Below, piece by piece: positions 52,276 through 62,156 of a stretch of 64,000 nucleotides of DNA. This stretch comes from Sva-07 sp963717385. GTDB lineage: Bacteria; Actinomycetota; Acidimicrobiia; Acidimicrobiales; Ilumatobacteraceae. The position numbers and the translations under genes were made by a program. The stretch spans positions 104,868 through 168,867 of the forward strand of contig CAVQWE010000012.1 of NCBI GenBank assembly GCA_963717385.1, given 5' to 3'. The notes below the pieces were generated by a model. It saw only the letters and a program-made list of their open reading frames with translations. It was not told the origin of the DNA and did not search any database. Within the stretch, counting starts at the first letter, position 1; each line of letters opens with the position of its first letter.

Positions 52276-52941
52276 ATGAGTGACGGCGCCGCACCGACCG
52301 ACCCGCAGATGTCAGACCCTCGGGTCGAATGGTTGAGCGTCGCCGGCGATGTCGACACCTGGCGGTCGCTCGGGCTCGTGGTGACCGACGACGGCACGAT
52401 CCCGCTCGTCGGCACGTCGATTCGCATCGTTGCCGATCGCGGCGACAGCGCGGCCGGCATCGTCGGATGGACGCTGAGCGGCGGTGCAGCGCCGGCCGCG
52501 GCCAGCCTCGACATCGACGGACTCGCCACCGATGTCGTCGCTCCCGCCGCGCCGATGTACGCCGAGCACCCGCTCGGTGCGTCGGGCCTCGACCACGTGG
52601 TGGTGCTGACCGCCGACCTCGAGCGCACCAGCGCTGCGATCGCCGACGCCACCGGTTGCGAACTCAAACGCATCCGTGAACTCGCCACGATGCGCCAGGG
52701 CTTCCACCGCATCGGCAGGGGTGGGCTGATCGTCGAGCTGGTGGAGCGTTCTGATCTGCCCGAGGGTCCGGCGACCTTCTGGGGCCTGGTGCTGATCGTC
52801 GACGATCTCGACGCCGCCTGCGATCTCATTGGGGCTGATCGAATCTCAGCGCCGAAGGATGCGGTGCAGCCAGGCCGCCGCATCGCCACGGTCCGCGCCG
52901 AGGTCGGCCTCGGTCTCCCCGTTGCGTTGATGACCCACTGA
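52276..52941 (+). CDS. VOC/glyoxalase-like family protein
   Basis: Protein of 221 residues. A central segment LDHVVVLTADLERTSAAIAD is the typical beta-alpha opening of a vicinal-oxygen-chelate module, followed by GLIVELVERSD and TFWGLVLIVDDLDAACDLI, the second module. Metal ligands His in GLDHVV and Glu in IVELVE are kept. The reaction is unknown. Its 3' end overlaps the tail of the LPXTG protein on the other strand by 96 bases. Confidence 0.78.
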   Translation: MSDGAAPTDPQMSDPRVEWLSVAGDVDTWRSLGLVVTDDGTIPLVGTSIRIVADRGDSAAGIVGWTLSGGAAPAAASLDIDGLATDVVAPAAPMYAEHPLGASGLDHVVVLTADLERTSAAIADATGCELKRIRELATMRQGFHRIGRGGLIVELVERSDLPEGPATFWGLVLIVDDLDAACDLIGADRISAPKDAVQPGRRIATVRAEVGLGLPVALMTH

Positions 52942-55548
52942 CCTCGTCCGCACAGCGGCACCACCCGGTGCGCTGACCGTCCGGCCGCGTCGGTTGGCCG
53001 TCGGCCCGGCGGCGAGCACCAGCGCACAACCGAGCATCACGATCGAGAGGCCGACGACGGAGATGGTCGACGGTCCGTCGCCGCCGGTGCGGGGGAGTTG
53101 GCCCGTCGGCGAGGCCATGGGTGCAGAGACGGTGGATGTCGTGGTGCTGCTGCTTGCCGGTGGCGGGTTCGCAGCGGCGACGCTCGTGGGTGGAGCGGTC
53201 GTCTCAGGGCTGGTCGGGGGTGGTTCCGGCACGGTGTCGGGGACCGTGGTCGCAGTGGTCGCAGCAGTGGTGGTCGTGGTCGTTGGGGTGGTGGTGGTGA
53301 TGGTGGTGGGGACGACGATGTCGACGAATCGGATCGTCTGCGCCGACGCATGTGGGTCGGCGTGTACGGCGATGACCCTCCCGGTCGATGCCACGGCCAA
53401 CCGCTGGTAGACGACCACCGTGCGGGCTTCCAATGCCGCCGCCGCTGGCACGTCGAAGCGCACTTCGACGTCTCCGTCGGGTGTGGTGGGCGAGAACGAC
53501 GTCGAAGCGACGATGCCGGTCGGGATCATCTCGACCCGCGCCACGGCCGAACTCGCGACCGCAGAGGTGGCTGCACCCGAGGGTGCATCGACGTGGCCCC
53601 CAGCGGTCGCGCCGGCACCGTTTGCGCCGGTCACGGCTGCGCTCGGCGCGTCCGGGTCGCGCCGGGACCTCGTCGCTGGGATCGAAGCATGGTCGGCGGG
53701 TCGGACCATGAGTTCGCCAGAGATGACGTACTCGGTGTTCGGCACGAGACCGGTGTAGGTGACCGTGTCGACGATCGTGGCGTCGCCGAGGGCGAGGTCG
53801 GCCGTCCGGTCGCCGTCGCGAGCATCGGTTGCGGAGGTGGAGATCGAGGCGCCGGGCACCACGTTGGTGTAGACGACCTCGACGCGGTCGCCATCGACGC
53901 CGGGCTCGAAGTCGAACGTGACGGGACCACCGTCGTGCAGCCCGCTTGCCCACGATGGCCTGCCGATCTCACGGACCGTGTAGACGCCGGCGGTTGCAGC
54001 GAACGGTTGGGTGAGTCCGTTGGGTCTCGTGGTCAGTCGAGCGTTCAGGTCGCTGTCGCGGGCGGTCACCTCGAATTCGAAGCCCGACATGTCGCGCCCG
54101 CCCTGCACGTCGGCCGCATCGAGCACTTTGCGGATCACGACCTCCTGGCGGATCGGCGTCGGCATGGTCGTCGTGGTGCTGGTTGTGGTGCTGGTTGTGG
54201 TGGTGGTCGTCGCAGGTGGTGGCGAGGGCGCCGCGACGCGGACCGATGTCGACTGCGGCGGACCGCTCCACGTGATCTGGCCCTGGATGCCGGTGCCGGC
54301 ATACAGCGACACGTCGGCCGTGGGGGCCTGGGTGTGGAGTCCGAGTTCCCAGTCGGCCGCGGTGATGGTCACGTCGAATTCGGCGATGCCGTTGGTGTCG
54401 GTGACGTCGGCGCCGAGCGGGTTGGTGCCCAACGAGAACCTGCGGTCGGTGGCGAACCGCGACGCCATGTCGAGGGTCGGCCAGTCGAGTTCGGCGGCGG
54501 CCTCCCACCGCGCCGCATCGTCGGGTGACTCGCCGGTTCGGTCCACGGTGACCACGGCGCCGCGGGTGCGCGCCGATCCGATGCCGACCTCCGACATCAC
54601 GACCACCGGCACGAACCCGACGGGCTTGTCGTTGGCGTCGAGCACCGCCACCTCCAGCGGGTAGCTGCCCGGTTGCGTCGGCGCGAGTCCGCCCGGCGTG
54701 GCCCATTTCGCCTCGAGCCGAACGCCACCGACAGCGTGCTGCGCGTCGGCGACCGCGGCCAATTGCTTGGCGACCTCGTATCCGTTGCGCAACGCCGAGA
54801 AGTCGGCGCCGGTTCCGGTGACGACGGCGGTGTCGCGTGCGAGCTTCAGCCCGGCGACTGCGCCGGTGGGGCTGACGTCTTCGACGAGCATCTTCACCCC
54901 GAAGTTCACCGCCACATGGCGGCGGCGTGTGTATTCGCCGCCGCCGAACAGCGCCGCGAACTGCCACTCTCCGGACGCAACGTCGTACGTGCCCGATGCG
55001 TCGATGCCGTACGGCACCACCAGGTCGCCGCCGAACGTCGACATCAACGCGGCCGCGCGCGCCATCTCGCCGGCGTCCCACGCCACCGGGTCGGGTTGCA
55101 GTGCGACGGTGCCTTCGCCGCCCACGTCTTCCATCACGCAGTAGCCGACGCCGGCGGAGTTGTTGGCCGACGTCGGCACCTGCCACAGCGAGCCGTAGTG
55201 GGCGCCGATGAACGAGAACGGTCCGCCGTTGCCCGAGTTGCCGGTGCCCGGCCAGGACCGCATCGTCGGCGATGGGGCGATCGACCCGCCGACCCCGTTG
55301 CGGCCCGATCCGGCTGCACCGTGGGAGAACCCGCTGGGCGGTGGGGGAGCGGCATCGGTTGCCGGTGCCCGCCCATTCGAGGCGACCACCGCCAGAGTGA
55401 TGACCGCAGCGATGATCAATGCGGTGACGCCGTCGACGTCGCGGACGCGGCGGGTGTGCGCAGACGATCGGTGGACATGTCGGGCGCCTTCGCTGCCGGT
55501 TGGGGTGATTCGTGTTCGGGTTTCCTTCGGCTCGTGCTGCTCGAGCAT
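52846..55548 (-). CDS. LPXTG cell-wall-anchored surface protein with SpaA-like and VaFE domains
   Basis: Protein of 900 residues. ATG 55548 has an AAGGAGGC SD. A hydrophobic signal segment (ALIIAAVITLAVVAS, about 42-56) is followed by a large extracellular part with YCVMEDVGGEG early on; a Thr-rich linker; a SpaA-like prealbumin-type domain (KVLDAADVQGGRDMSGFEFE ... GVYTVREIG); a VaFE repeat (ATIVDTVTYTGLVPNTEYVI ... TVVVYQRLA ... VIAVHADP); a second Thr-rich linker; and LPRTGGDG (about residue 818) with a membrane helix and NRRGR. A sortase would link it to the wall. The 45 residues beyond the usual tail overlap the VOC gene and may be an artefact of a lost stop. Confidence 0.85.
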   Translation of the reverse strand: MLEQHEPKETRTRITPTGSEGARHVHRSSAHTRRVRDVDGVTALIIAAVITLAVVASNGRAPATDAAPPPPSGFSHGAAGSGRNGVGGSIAPSPTMRSWPGTGNSGNGGPFSFIGAHYGSLWQVPTSANNSAGVGYCVMEDVGGEGTVALQPDPVAWDAGEMARAAALMSTFGGDLVVPYGIDASGTYDVASGEWQFAALFGGGEYTRRRHVAVNFGVKMLVEDVSPTGAVAGLKLARDTAVVTGTGADFSALRNGYEVAKQLAAVADAQHAVGGVRLEAKWATPGGLAPTQPGSYPLEVAVLDANDKPVGFVPVVVMSEVGIGSARTRGAVVTVDRTGESPDDAARWEAAAELDWPTLDMASRFATDRRFSLGTNPLGADVTDTNGIAEFDVTITAADWELGLHTQAPTADVSLYAGTGIQGQITWSGPPQSTSVRVAAPSPPPATTTTTTSTTTSTTTTMPTPIRQEVVIRKVLDAADVQGGRDMSGFEFEVTARDSDLNARLTTRPNGLTQPFAATAGVYTVREIGRPSWASGLHDGGPVTFDFEPGVDGDRVEVVYTNVVPGASISTSATDARDGDRTADLALGDATIVDTVTYTGLVPNTEYVISGELMVRPADHASIPATRSRRDPDAPSAAVTGANGAGATAGGHVDAPSGAATSAVASSAVARVEMIPTGIVASTSFSPTTPDGDVEVRFDVPAAAALEARTVVVYQRLAVASTGRVIAVHADPHASAQTIRFVDIVVPTTITTTTPTTTTTTAATTATTVPDTVPEPPPTSPETTAPPTSVAAANPPPASSSTTTSTVSAPMASPTGQLPRTGGDGPSTISVVGLSIVMLGCALVLAAGPTANRRGRTVSAPGGAAVRTRSVGHQRNGETEADLGADRGDAAAWLHRILRR

Positions 55549-55704
55549 CTCGGTTGCCTCCTTGGCCGTCTCCACTGCCAGTGGGCGCGCTGAACCGCAA
55601 TGGGGAACAGGGGACCCCACGTCGGGTCGCCCGAACGGTTCGAGCCGGTGTTCATCGAGACGAAAACGCGGGGTCGTGTGCTGTTTCGTGACCGCTCGTG
55701 TCAC

Positions 55705-55734
55705 TTGGCGCTGCTTGGCCGCGATTGTTACGGT
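55705..55734 (+). promoter_or_regulatory. Putative promoter TTGGCG-N18-TACGGT of the collagen-like gene
   Basis: A TTGGCG and a TACGGT box with 18-base spacing lie 46 bases before ATG 55780, which has GAGGAG upstream, so this is a leadered gene. Confidence 0.4.
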
Positions 55735-55779
55735 CGCGCCAGTGGGGTCTCGTCTGACCCCGATGAGGAGGTACGGGCC

Positions 55780-57481
55780 ATGGTGGATTCGAAGGTCTCG
55801 ACAACGGGACGGAAACGAGGTCGACGTCTGGCGGTCGTGCTCGGTGTCTCGATGATGTTCACTGCCGGAGCACTGAATGTTCTGGTAGTGGACGCCGCAC
55901 CAGAAGACGGTGAGGAGGCGGCATACGTTGCGATCGCACCCTGTCGTCTCTTCGACTACCGCCCTGGGGCCCCGACCGGCGGGAAGACCACCCCGCTCGG
56001 ACCAGCTCAATCGTACTTGCAAGCGGCAACTGGTGAGGTCGGCGATTGCGACATCCCGGTCACCGCCACGGGAATCTCGATCAACCTCACTGCGGTCTCA
56101 CCGACCGCCGACTCCTTCCTGACCGTGTACCCGGCGGATGAGACGCGTCCACGAGCGTCAGCGCTCAACTTCGTGGCCGGTCAGGCGCCGACAGGAAACG
56201 CGGTCAATGTCGGGTTGTCGACGACGGCGGCGACACTCGGAAAGCTCAGGATCTACAACTCGGCAGGACAGGTGTCCGTCGTCGGAGATGTGCTCGGTTA
56301 CTACACACCTCTGACTGATGTTGCCGGTCCTCCCGGTCCTGCTGGTCCTGCTGGTCCTGCTGGCCCCGCAGGTGCTGACGGCGCTGCTGGTCCTGCTGGT
56401 CCTGCTGGCCCCGCAGGTGCTGACGGCGCGGCCGGCCCCGCTGGCCCCGCAGGTGCTGACGGCGCGGCCGGTCGCTGCCGGCGCTGACGGCGCGCCGGTC
56501 CCGCAGGTGCTGACGGCGCTGCTGGTCCTGCCGGTCCCGCCGGTCCTGCCGGTCCGACCGGTCCTGCTGGTCCTGCCGGAGGCTCCGGCAACCGGCTGTC
56601 GCCTGCGGACATCGCGCTGTTGCGTTGGGACCTCGACCCGGGCAGCCGCGCAACCATCGGCGTCGGAACACAGCCGACGCTCATGGCCACGAGTGGCTCG
56701 TCGATCTACGTGACCAACTTCGGCGCCGACACCGTCTCGGTGATCACCGCCGCCACCGGAGCCGTGGCAGCCACGGTTCCCGTGGGCGACGAGCCGTACG
56801 GCATCGCTTTCGATGGCGCCAGCATGTGGGTGGCCAACCAGGCCAGCGGCACGGTCAGCGAGATCGACGTGGCAACCAACACCGTTGTCGGCACACCAGT
56901 CGCTGTCGGCTCCGGACCTGTCGGCGTGGCGTTCGATGGAACCAACATCTACGTGGCCAACGCTGGAGACGACAGCGTCAGCGTGATCAACCCCGCCACT
57001 GCCGCGGTCATTGCCACGATTCCCGTCGGCGATCAGCCACAGAGCATTGCCTTCGACGGCACGAACCTGTACGTCACCAACCTCGTCGACAACTCGGTCA
57101 GCGTGATCGACCCGACCACCAACACCGTTGTCGGTGCGCCGATCGCCGTTGGTGCAGCCCCTCGTGGCATTGCCTTCGACGGAACGTTCCTGTGGGTCGC
57201 GAACAGTTCGGGGGCGTCGGTCAGCGTGATCAATCCCGTCGACCGGCACCGTCGTCAACACCGTCGCGAGCGTGGGCGGAGCAAGAGGTGTGGCGTACGA
57301 CGGCAAGTACATCTACGTCAGCCGGTCTGGCGTTGGTCAGCTCGCTGTGATCAACCCGTTGACGTACGGCACCTCCGCTGTGCCCGTTGGAGCAGGTCCG
57401 TTCGGCGTGCTGTTCGACGGCACGAACATCTACGTGGCCAACCAAGTGGCCGGGACGGTGTCCAAGCTCACCCCGTTCTGA
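55780..57481 (+). CDS. Secreted collagen-like protein with seven-bladed YVTN propeller (two frameshifts)
   Basis: About 567 residues in total. Signal segment (LAVVLGVSMMFTAGALNVLVV), then an N-terminal domain of a type common in actinobacterial secreted proteins (APCRLFDYRPG, SFLTVYPADETRPRASALNF, SVVGDVLGYYTP). Next a Gly-X-Y stretch (GPPGPAGPAGPAGADGAAG...), broken by a frameshift near 56485, then seven ~40-residue YVTN repeats (IYVTNFGADTVSVI, MWVANQASGTVSEI, IYVANAGDDSVSVI and so on), a closed propeller. A second shift near 57238 lies in blade five. It should be exported; sugar or protein binding is plausible. GAGGAG SD precedes the ATG. Confidence 0.82.
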
Positions 57482-57489
57482 TCGTCGTC

Positions 57490-57542
57490 GCACCGATCCT
57501 GCCCGCGGACATCGCCGATGACCGCAGGGATAGGATCGGTGC
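57490..57542 (+). promoter_or_regulatory. 11-bp hairpin between collagen-like and lipoprotein genes, containing TAGGAT
   Basis: GCACCGATCCT (57490-57500) pairs exactly with AGGATCGGTGC (57532-57542). The right arm includes the TAGGAT -10-like box of the next gene and ends directly before its ATG. It could end the upstream message and hide or expose the downstream start. Confidence 0.5.
57531..57536 (+). promoter_or_regulatory. Putative -10 box (TAGGAT) of the lipoprotein gene
   Basis: TAGGAT ends six bases before ATG 57543. Confidence 0.45.
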
Positions 57543-58424
57543 ATGGCGGTGAACATGGCGGTGAGGGGCGGGCGGACGCTGGTGGGCGTCGCTCTCGTAG
57601 CGGTGCTGGCGGCGTGTTCGTCGGGCGGCGACACGGAGTCCGGCGACAGCGTGAACGGTTCGTCGGTGGGGGTCACCGAGACCCTGCCGGGAGACGGTGA
57701 TGCCGAGCCGACGGTGACCGCTGCGGCGGATCCGGCCGAGTCGCTCGATCTGTCCACGGTCGACTGTGCAGCCGACGGGATCGACCTGGAGGCCGGATGG
57801 CCCTACACCGTGCCCGATTCGGTGACGGTGCTCGCCACCACCAACGACGTCCTGCGCTATCGGCTCGTGGGTGTCACCACCAACGCCGACACGACACTTG
57901 GCGACGTCCTCGACGTCTCGTTCGGCCTCTACGACTCGAGCGAACCCACAGGCTCCGACGACGAGGTGACCGTCGAGTTCACCGCCGATGCCGGCACCGC
58001 ACGACTCGACCTCGAGCGCGCCTCCACCGATGAGTGCTGGCTCGTGGAAATCGACGCCGAGTACGTCCAAGCACCTCCGATGATGCCGCCACGATCTGCC
58101 GGGCCCGTCGTCGATCCGCTCGACGAACTCGCAAGTGTGGGCAACGGCGACATCATCACCGCTCGGGGGGCGTACCCGCTTGCGGTCACCCAGTGCGATC
58201 TCCCGAACCTCTCCATCGACGCAGTGTCCCGCGAGGGAACCCTGGAAATCACGGCGACGGAAGATCCTGCCGTTGCGTCCGTGCGCTGGGTGTACGCCGA
58301 CGGTGTCGAGATCTCCGATGACGGTGCCATCGTGTTGTCGCTCGGTCCCGATACCGGTTCGTTCGTGGCCAATGGCACCAGTCCTGATGGTCCCGAGACC
58401 CTGGTGATCGACATCACCTGCTGA
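57543..58424 (+). CDS. Lipoprotein of unknown function
   Basis: Protein of 293 residues. The signal VALVAVLAACSSGG has a lipobox (LAAC, Cys about 25) and a Ser/Gly/Asp-rich linker. The mature part has cysteines in LDLSTVDCAADG, STDECWLVEID, AVTQCDLPNLS and a final C, which may form two disulfides, and ends in an Ig-like beta segment (VRWVYADGVEISDDG). I recognise no family. It sits after the propeller protein, consistent with a surface role. Confidence 0.75.
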   Translation: MAVNMAVRGGRTLVGVALVAVLAACSSGGDTESGDSVNGSSVGVTETLPGDGDAEPTVTAAADPAESLDLSTVDCAADGIDLEAGWPYTVPDSVTVLATTNDVLRYRLVGVTTNADTTLGDVLDVSFGLYDSSEPTGSDDEVTVEFTADAGTARLDLERASTDECWLVEIDAEYVQAPPMMPPRSAGPVVDPLDELASVGNGDIITARGAYPLAVTQCDLPNLSIDAVSREGTLEITATEDPAVASVRWVYADGVEISDDGAIVLSLGPDTGSFVANGTSPDGPETLVIDITC

Positions 58425-58479
58425 TCAGCGCAATCCCGGATCGGGCCCGATCCTTGATGAGATCTTGCGATCCCGTCGC

Positions 58480-58508
58480 TTCCAATCGGTCACGAGAGAC
58501 GTTACGGT
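58480..58508 (+). promoter_or_regulatory. Putative promoter TTCCAA-N17-TACGGT of the glycan cluster
   Basis: TTCCAA (58480-58485) and TACGGT (58503-58508) with 17-base spacing lie upstream of GTG 58549, which has GGAGG in SD position. It would drive the sugar gene cluster. Confidence 0.4.
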
Positions 58509-58548
58509 GATGGGGGCTCAGTGGCGGCGGACGATCCTGGAGGTCAGA

Positions 58549-59529
58549 GTGCGAGTATTGGTAGCAGGCGGTGGAGGCTTCATTGGCGGACACCTGGTCG
58601 CAGCGTTGCTCGCGGACGGCCATGATGTGCGAGCGGTCGACATCAAGCCGATCGAACAGTGGTGGCAGGTGCACCCGGCCGCCGAGAATCGGCCCGACAA
58701 CGACCTGATGTTGGCCGATCGATGCGTCGAGGCCACGAAGGGAATCGATCAGATCTACAACCTCGCAGCCGACATGGGCGGCATGGGGTTCATCGAGAAC
58801 AACAAGGCTGCGTGCATGTTGAGCGTGCTGATCAGCACCAACTTGCTGCAGGCCGCCGTACAGAACAACGTCGAGCGGCTCTTCTACGCGAGCTCGGCGT
58901 GCGTCTACGCGTCCGAACACCAGACCGACCCGAATGTCACCGCTCTCCGAGAGGCCGACGCCTACCCGGCGATGCCCGAAGACGGTTACGGCTGGGAGAA
59001 GCTCTTCAGTGAGCGCATGGCCCGCCACTTCATGGAGGACTACGGAATCATCAGCCGTGTCGCTCGCTACCACAACGTCTACGGCCCGATGGGTTCGTGG
59101 ACCGGGGGCGCGAGAAGGCGCCGGCAGCCTTGTGTCGCAAGATTGCAGAGTGCGTGGTGACTGGTGAACATCAGATCGAGGTGTGGGGCGATGGCGAGCA
59201 GACGCGGAGCTTCATGTTCGTCGACGACTGCGTGCAGGGCACTCGCATGCTGATGGCTTCCGATGTCGACGTGCCGATCAACATCGGTTCGTCCGAACTC
59301 GTGTCGATCAACGGACTCATCGACATCATCAGCGACATCGCTGGAATCCAGGTCGATCGCGTGCACGATCTGAGTGCACCGCAGGGTGTGCGCGGGCGCA
59401 ACAGCGACAACACGCTGATCCTCGATCGTCTCGGCTGGGAGCCCTCGACCACGTCTGCGCTCAGGACTCGAGGTCACCTATGCGTGGGTGCTCGACCAAG
59501 TGAAGTCTGTCGCGTCCGCCGCGGCGTGA
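58549..59529 (+). CDS. GDP-mannose 3,5-epimerase-like enzyme (two frameshifts)
   Basis: 326 residues. An extended SDR: VLVAGGGGFIGGHLVAALL (NAD loop), LAADMGGMGFIENN, SSACVYASE (catalytic Cys), YGWEKLFSERM (Tyr-x-x-x-Lys), YHNVYGPMGSW-GGREKAPAALCR (the Lys of the second acid-base pair) and GVRGRNSDNTLILDRLGWEP. These are the residues of GDP-mannose 3,5-epimerase (GME), which makes GDP-L-galactose or GDP-L-gulose. Shifts near 59107 (a G missing from a run) and near 59452 (one base extra) cancel, so 327 codons remain. Start GTG 58549 with GGAGG. First gene of the glycan cluster. Confidence 0.88.
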
Positions 59530-59551
59530 CGTCGACCCGTCCGGTCTGGCG

Positions 59552-60742
59552 ATGGCACCGTTTCGAGCTGAGGTCAGCGCGCTCGTCGTCAGTCCGCCCG
59601 CGCCGATCTGGGGGGCCCAGCTCTATCTCCTCGACCAGGTCGACGCGCTCCGCGACCGAGGTGTGCGCCTCACGCTCGGCAGCCCCCGTGGTAGCGACTT
59701 CGCCGACGAGTGGGAACGGCGTGGCCACGTGCTGCACGACCTCCCGATCACGCTGCACACGAGCATGCGTGTGGCGGGCACCAACGGTCGCCCTGGACCG
59801 GTCACCATCGCCCGGACGGGCGGCGGTGTGATCGCAAACTGCTGGCACATCGCCAGAGCAGCCCGCTCGTACGACATGCTCTCTTCGTTCTCACTGCGTT
59901 CGCACCTGGAGACGGCGGTGGCGGGGCGTCTCGCTCGCACCCCGACCGCACTCGATCTCGTCGACATCGTGCGTCCTGGTGTGGGGCAGAAGGTCCTCCG
60001 CCGTGCTGCGTCGCTCGCCCAGCTCACCGTGGCGAACTCGACGGCCACGGCATCCGTGCTCGGAGCGAAGCCCGCCGTGCAGATCATCCATCCGGGGATC
60101 GACCTCGATCGGTTCCATCCCGGACCACCGCCGGCAGCATTGCGTGCCGAGCTGTGCTGCGACCCGCATGCGCCGCTCGTCGGAATCGCCTGCAGGCTCG
60201 ACGTTCGCAAAGGGGTGCAGATCCTCGTCGATGCGATGACGCAGCTGCAAGGATGCGCGTGCGCAACGCACAGCTCGTCGTGGTCGGCGACGTCGGCACT
60301 GGCCCGCCAGAGTTCGCCGCGCAGCTCAAGCTCGATGCTCACCACGCGCTCGGCGATCGAGTGCGCTTCGTCGGTCGTCGTTCGGACGTGGCCGACATCA
60401 TGCGAGCGATCGATGTGCTCGTCGTTGCGTCCGAATCCGAACCGTTCGGCCTGACCGCGCTCGAGGCGCAGGCCTCGGGTACGCCGGTGATCGGAACCGA
60501 TGCCGGCGGGCTGCCGGAGTTCGTCGAGCACGAGGTGACCGGTCTTCTCGTACCGCCGTTCGAGCCGGAGCCCCTCGCACGCGGCAATCGAGCGGGTGCT
60601 CGTGGGAGGTGGCTGCATCGACTCGATGGTGACGAAGGCCGAACAGCGAGCCCGTCCCGCTCGGGGCCTCGACGCCCAGTACGACCAGATCGCGGAGATG
60701 TATCGAGATGTTGCTGCCGGGACGGTGCGCCATGGTCTCTGA
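59552..60742 (+). CDS. Family 4 glycosyltransferase (two frameshifts)
   Basis: About 396 residues. The GT-B fold shows an N-terminal acceptor part (VVSPPAPIWGAQLYLLDQVD), IIHPGIDLDRFHPGPPP, and the donor-side motif ASESEPFGLTALEAQASGTP followed by GTDAGGLPEFVEH, the E-x7-E pattern of retaining GT4 enzymes. Shifts near 60252 and 60585 (one extra G in ARGN/ARAIERVL) cancel. It transfers a nucleotide-activated sugar to a glycan; donor and acceptor are unknown, but GDP-linked sugars are likely from the neighbouring gene. Its end overlaps the NUDIX start by 11 bases. Confidence 0.8.
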
Positions 60743-61332
60743 CCGGCAAGTCGGCGAGTGGGTGACGCACTCCACGTTCCGCACGGTCTACGAGAGCTGG
60801 TGGATGACACTGCGTCTCGATGACGTCGAACGACCTGATGGGTCGCACACCGAACACGAGGTGATCCAGGGTCCGAATGCAGCCGGCCTCGTCGTCGCGC
60901 ATCCGGCCAAGGGGATCTTGATGATCTGGCGACATCGATTCATGCCCGACACGTGGGGGTGGGAGATACCCGGCGGAGCGATCGACTCGGGTGAGTCTGC
61001 CGAGCAGGCGGCCGTTCGCGAGTGCCTCGAGGAGACCGGTTGGAAGGTGGCTGGGTGAAGTGATCCATCTCAGCACGCACCACCCGTCGGTGGGCCTGGT
61101 CAACCAGACGTTCGACTCTTTCTCGCCCACGACGCCGTCTACGTTGGACCACCGTCGGATCCCAACGAGGCGCTGCGGTCGAATGGCGCTCGATGCGCAG
61201 TCGGCAACCGATCTGGAGCATGGTGTGATCAGCGACGGGTTCAGCCAGCTCGGCGTGTCGCTCGCCATCGGTGCCATCGGACGCGGTGATCTGCTCTCCA
61301 GACAACCAGACGACAGCGAAAAGGCGGACTGA
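60732..61332 (+). CDS. NUDIX hydrolase (at least three frameshifts)
   Basis: About 199 residues. The Nudix box is complete: GGAIDSGESAEQAAVRECLE followed by ETGW (GX5EX7REUXEEXGU). C-terminal pieces match ADP-ribose or nucleotide-sugar pyrophosphatases: GEVIHLSTHHPSVGLVNQTF, then AHDAVYVGPPSDPNEA and DLEHGVISDGFSQLG, each in a different frame (shifts near 61050, 61120 and 61175). Removal of nucleotide-sugar excess is a plausible job in this cluster. ATG 60732 overlaps the GT4 end. Confidence 0.72.
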
Positions 61333-61378
61333 GATGTTGAACGCACAGCAAGGCGGACGTGGACGAAAGGACGACCCG

Positions 61379-62156
61379 ATGAAGGTGGGAATCCTGGCTG
61401 GTGGACTCGGGAGCCGACTCTCCGAGGAGACGACGATCAAGCCGAAGCCGATGGTCGAGATCGGTGACAACCCGATTCTCTGGCACATCATGAAGTACTA
61501 CGCACAGTTCGGGCACACCGACTTCGCCGTGGCGCTCGGCTACAAGGGCGAGTACATCAAGCGATGGTTCACCGATCACGTCGACGCTGGGCGGAGATCT
61601 GCAGATCGAGACCGGCTCCGGCGACGGTCATCGCCTCCGAGCGCTGGGCTCGACGACGACTGGACGGTCGATCTCGTCGAGACCGGGCGCAGCACGAACA
61701 CCGGTGGTCGCATCAAGCGATTCGGCGCCGTTCCTCGGCGACAGCACGTTCATGATGACGTGGGGCGACGGTGTGTCGACGGTCGACCTCGACAAACTCG
61801 TCGAATTCCACAAGGCCCACGGCAAGATCTGCACCCTGACTGCCGTGCACCCGCCGGCTCGTTACGGTCATCTCGAGATCGACGGTGATCAGATCACCGA
61901 GTTCACCGAGAAGCCGCAGGCGGCCGAAGGTTGGATCAACGGTGCGTTCTTCGTGATGGAACCCGAGATCGTCGACTACATCGACAACGACGACACGTTG
62001 TTCGAACGCGAGCCGCTCGAACGGTTGGCTGCCGAGGGCCAGTTGATGGCATACAAGCACACCGACTTCTGGGCGTGCATGGACACCATGCGCGACAAGG
62101 TCATGTTGGAACGACTCTGGGACACCGGCGAAGCACCATGGAGGATCTGGCCATGA
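61379..62156 (+). CDS. Glucose-1-phosphate cytidylyltransferase RfbF-like (three frameshifts)
   Basis: About 258 residues. KVGILAGGLGSRLSEETTIK and KPMVEIGDNPILWHIMKYY are the start of RfbF; further on come DDDWTVDLVETGRSTNTGGR, STFMMTWGDGVSTVDLDKLV, GWINGAFFVMEPEIVDYI and FEREPLERLAAEGQLMAYKH, in the order of RfbF. Shifts lie near 61590, 61655 and 61730, with a net single extra base. It makes CDP-glucose, entry to CDP-linked deoxy sugars. The stop overlaps the next start (ATGA). Confidence 0.85.

Noticed and set aside
53098..54528. Long open frames opposite the LPXTG gene and opposite many other genes
   Set aside because: They are frame shadows of high-GC coding sequence: low-complexity Arg/Gly/His composition, no domains, no start signals.
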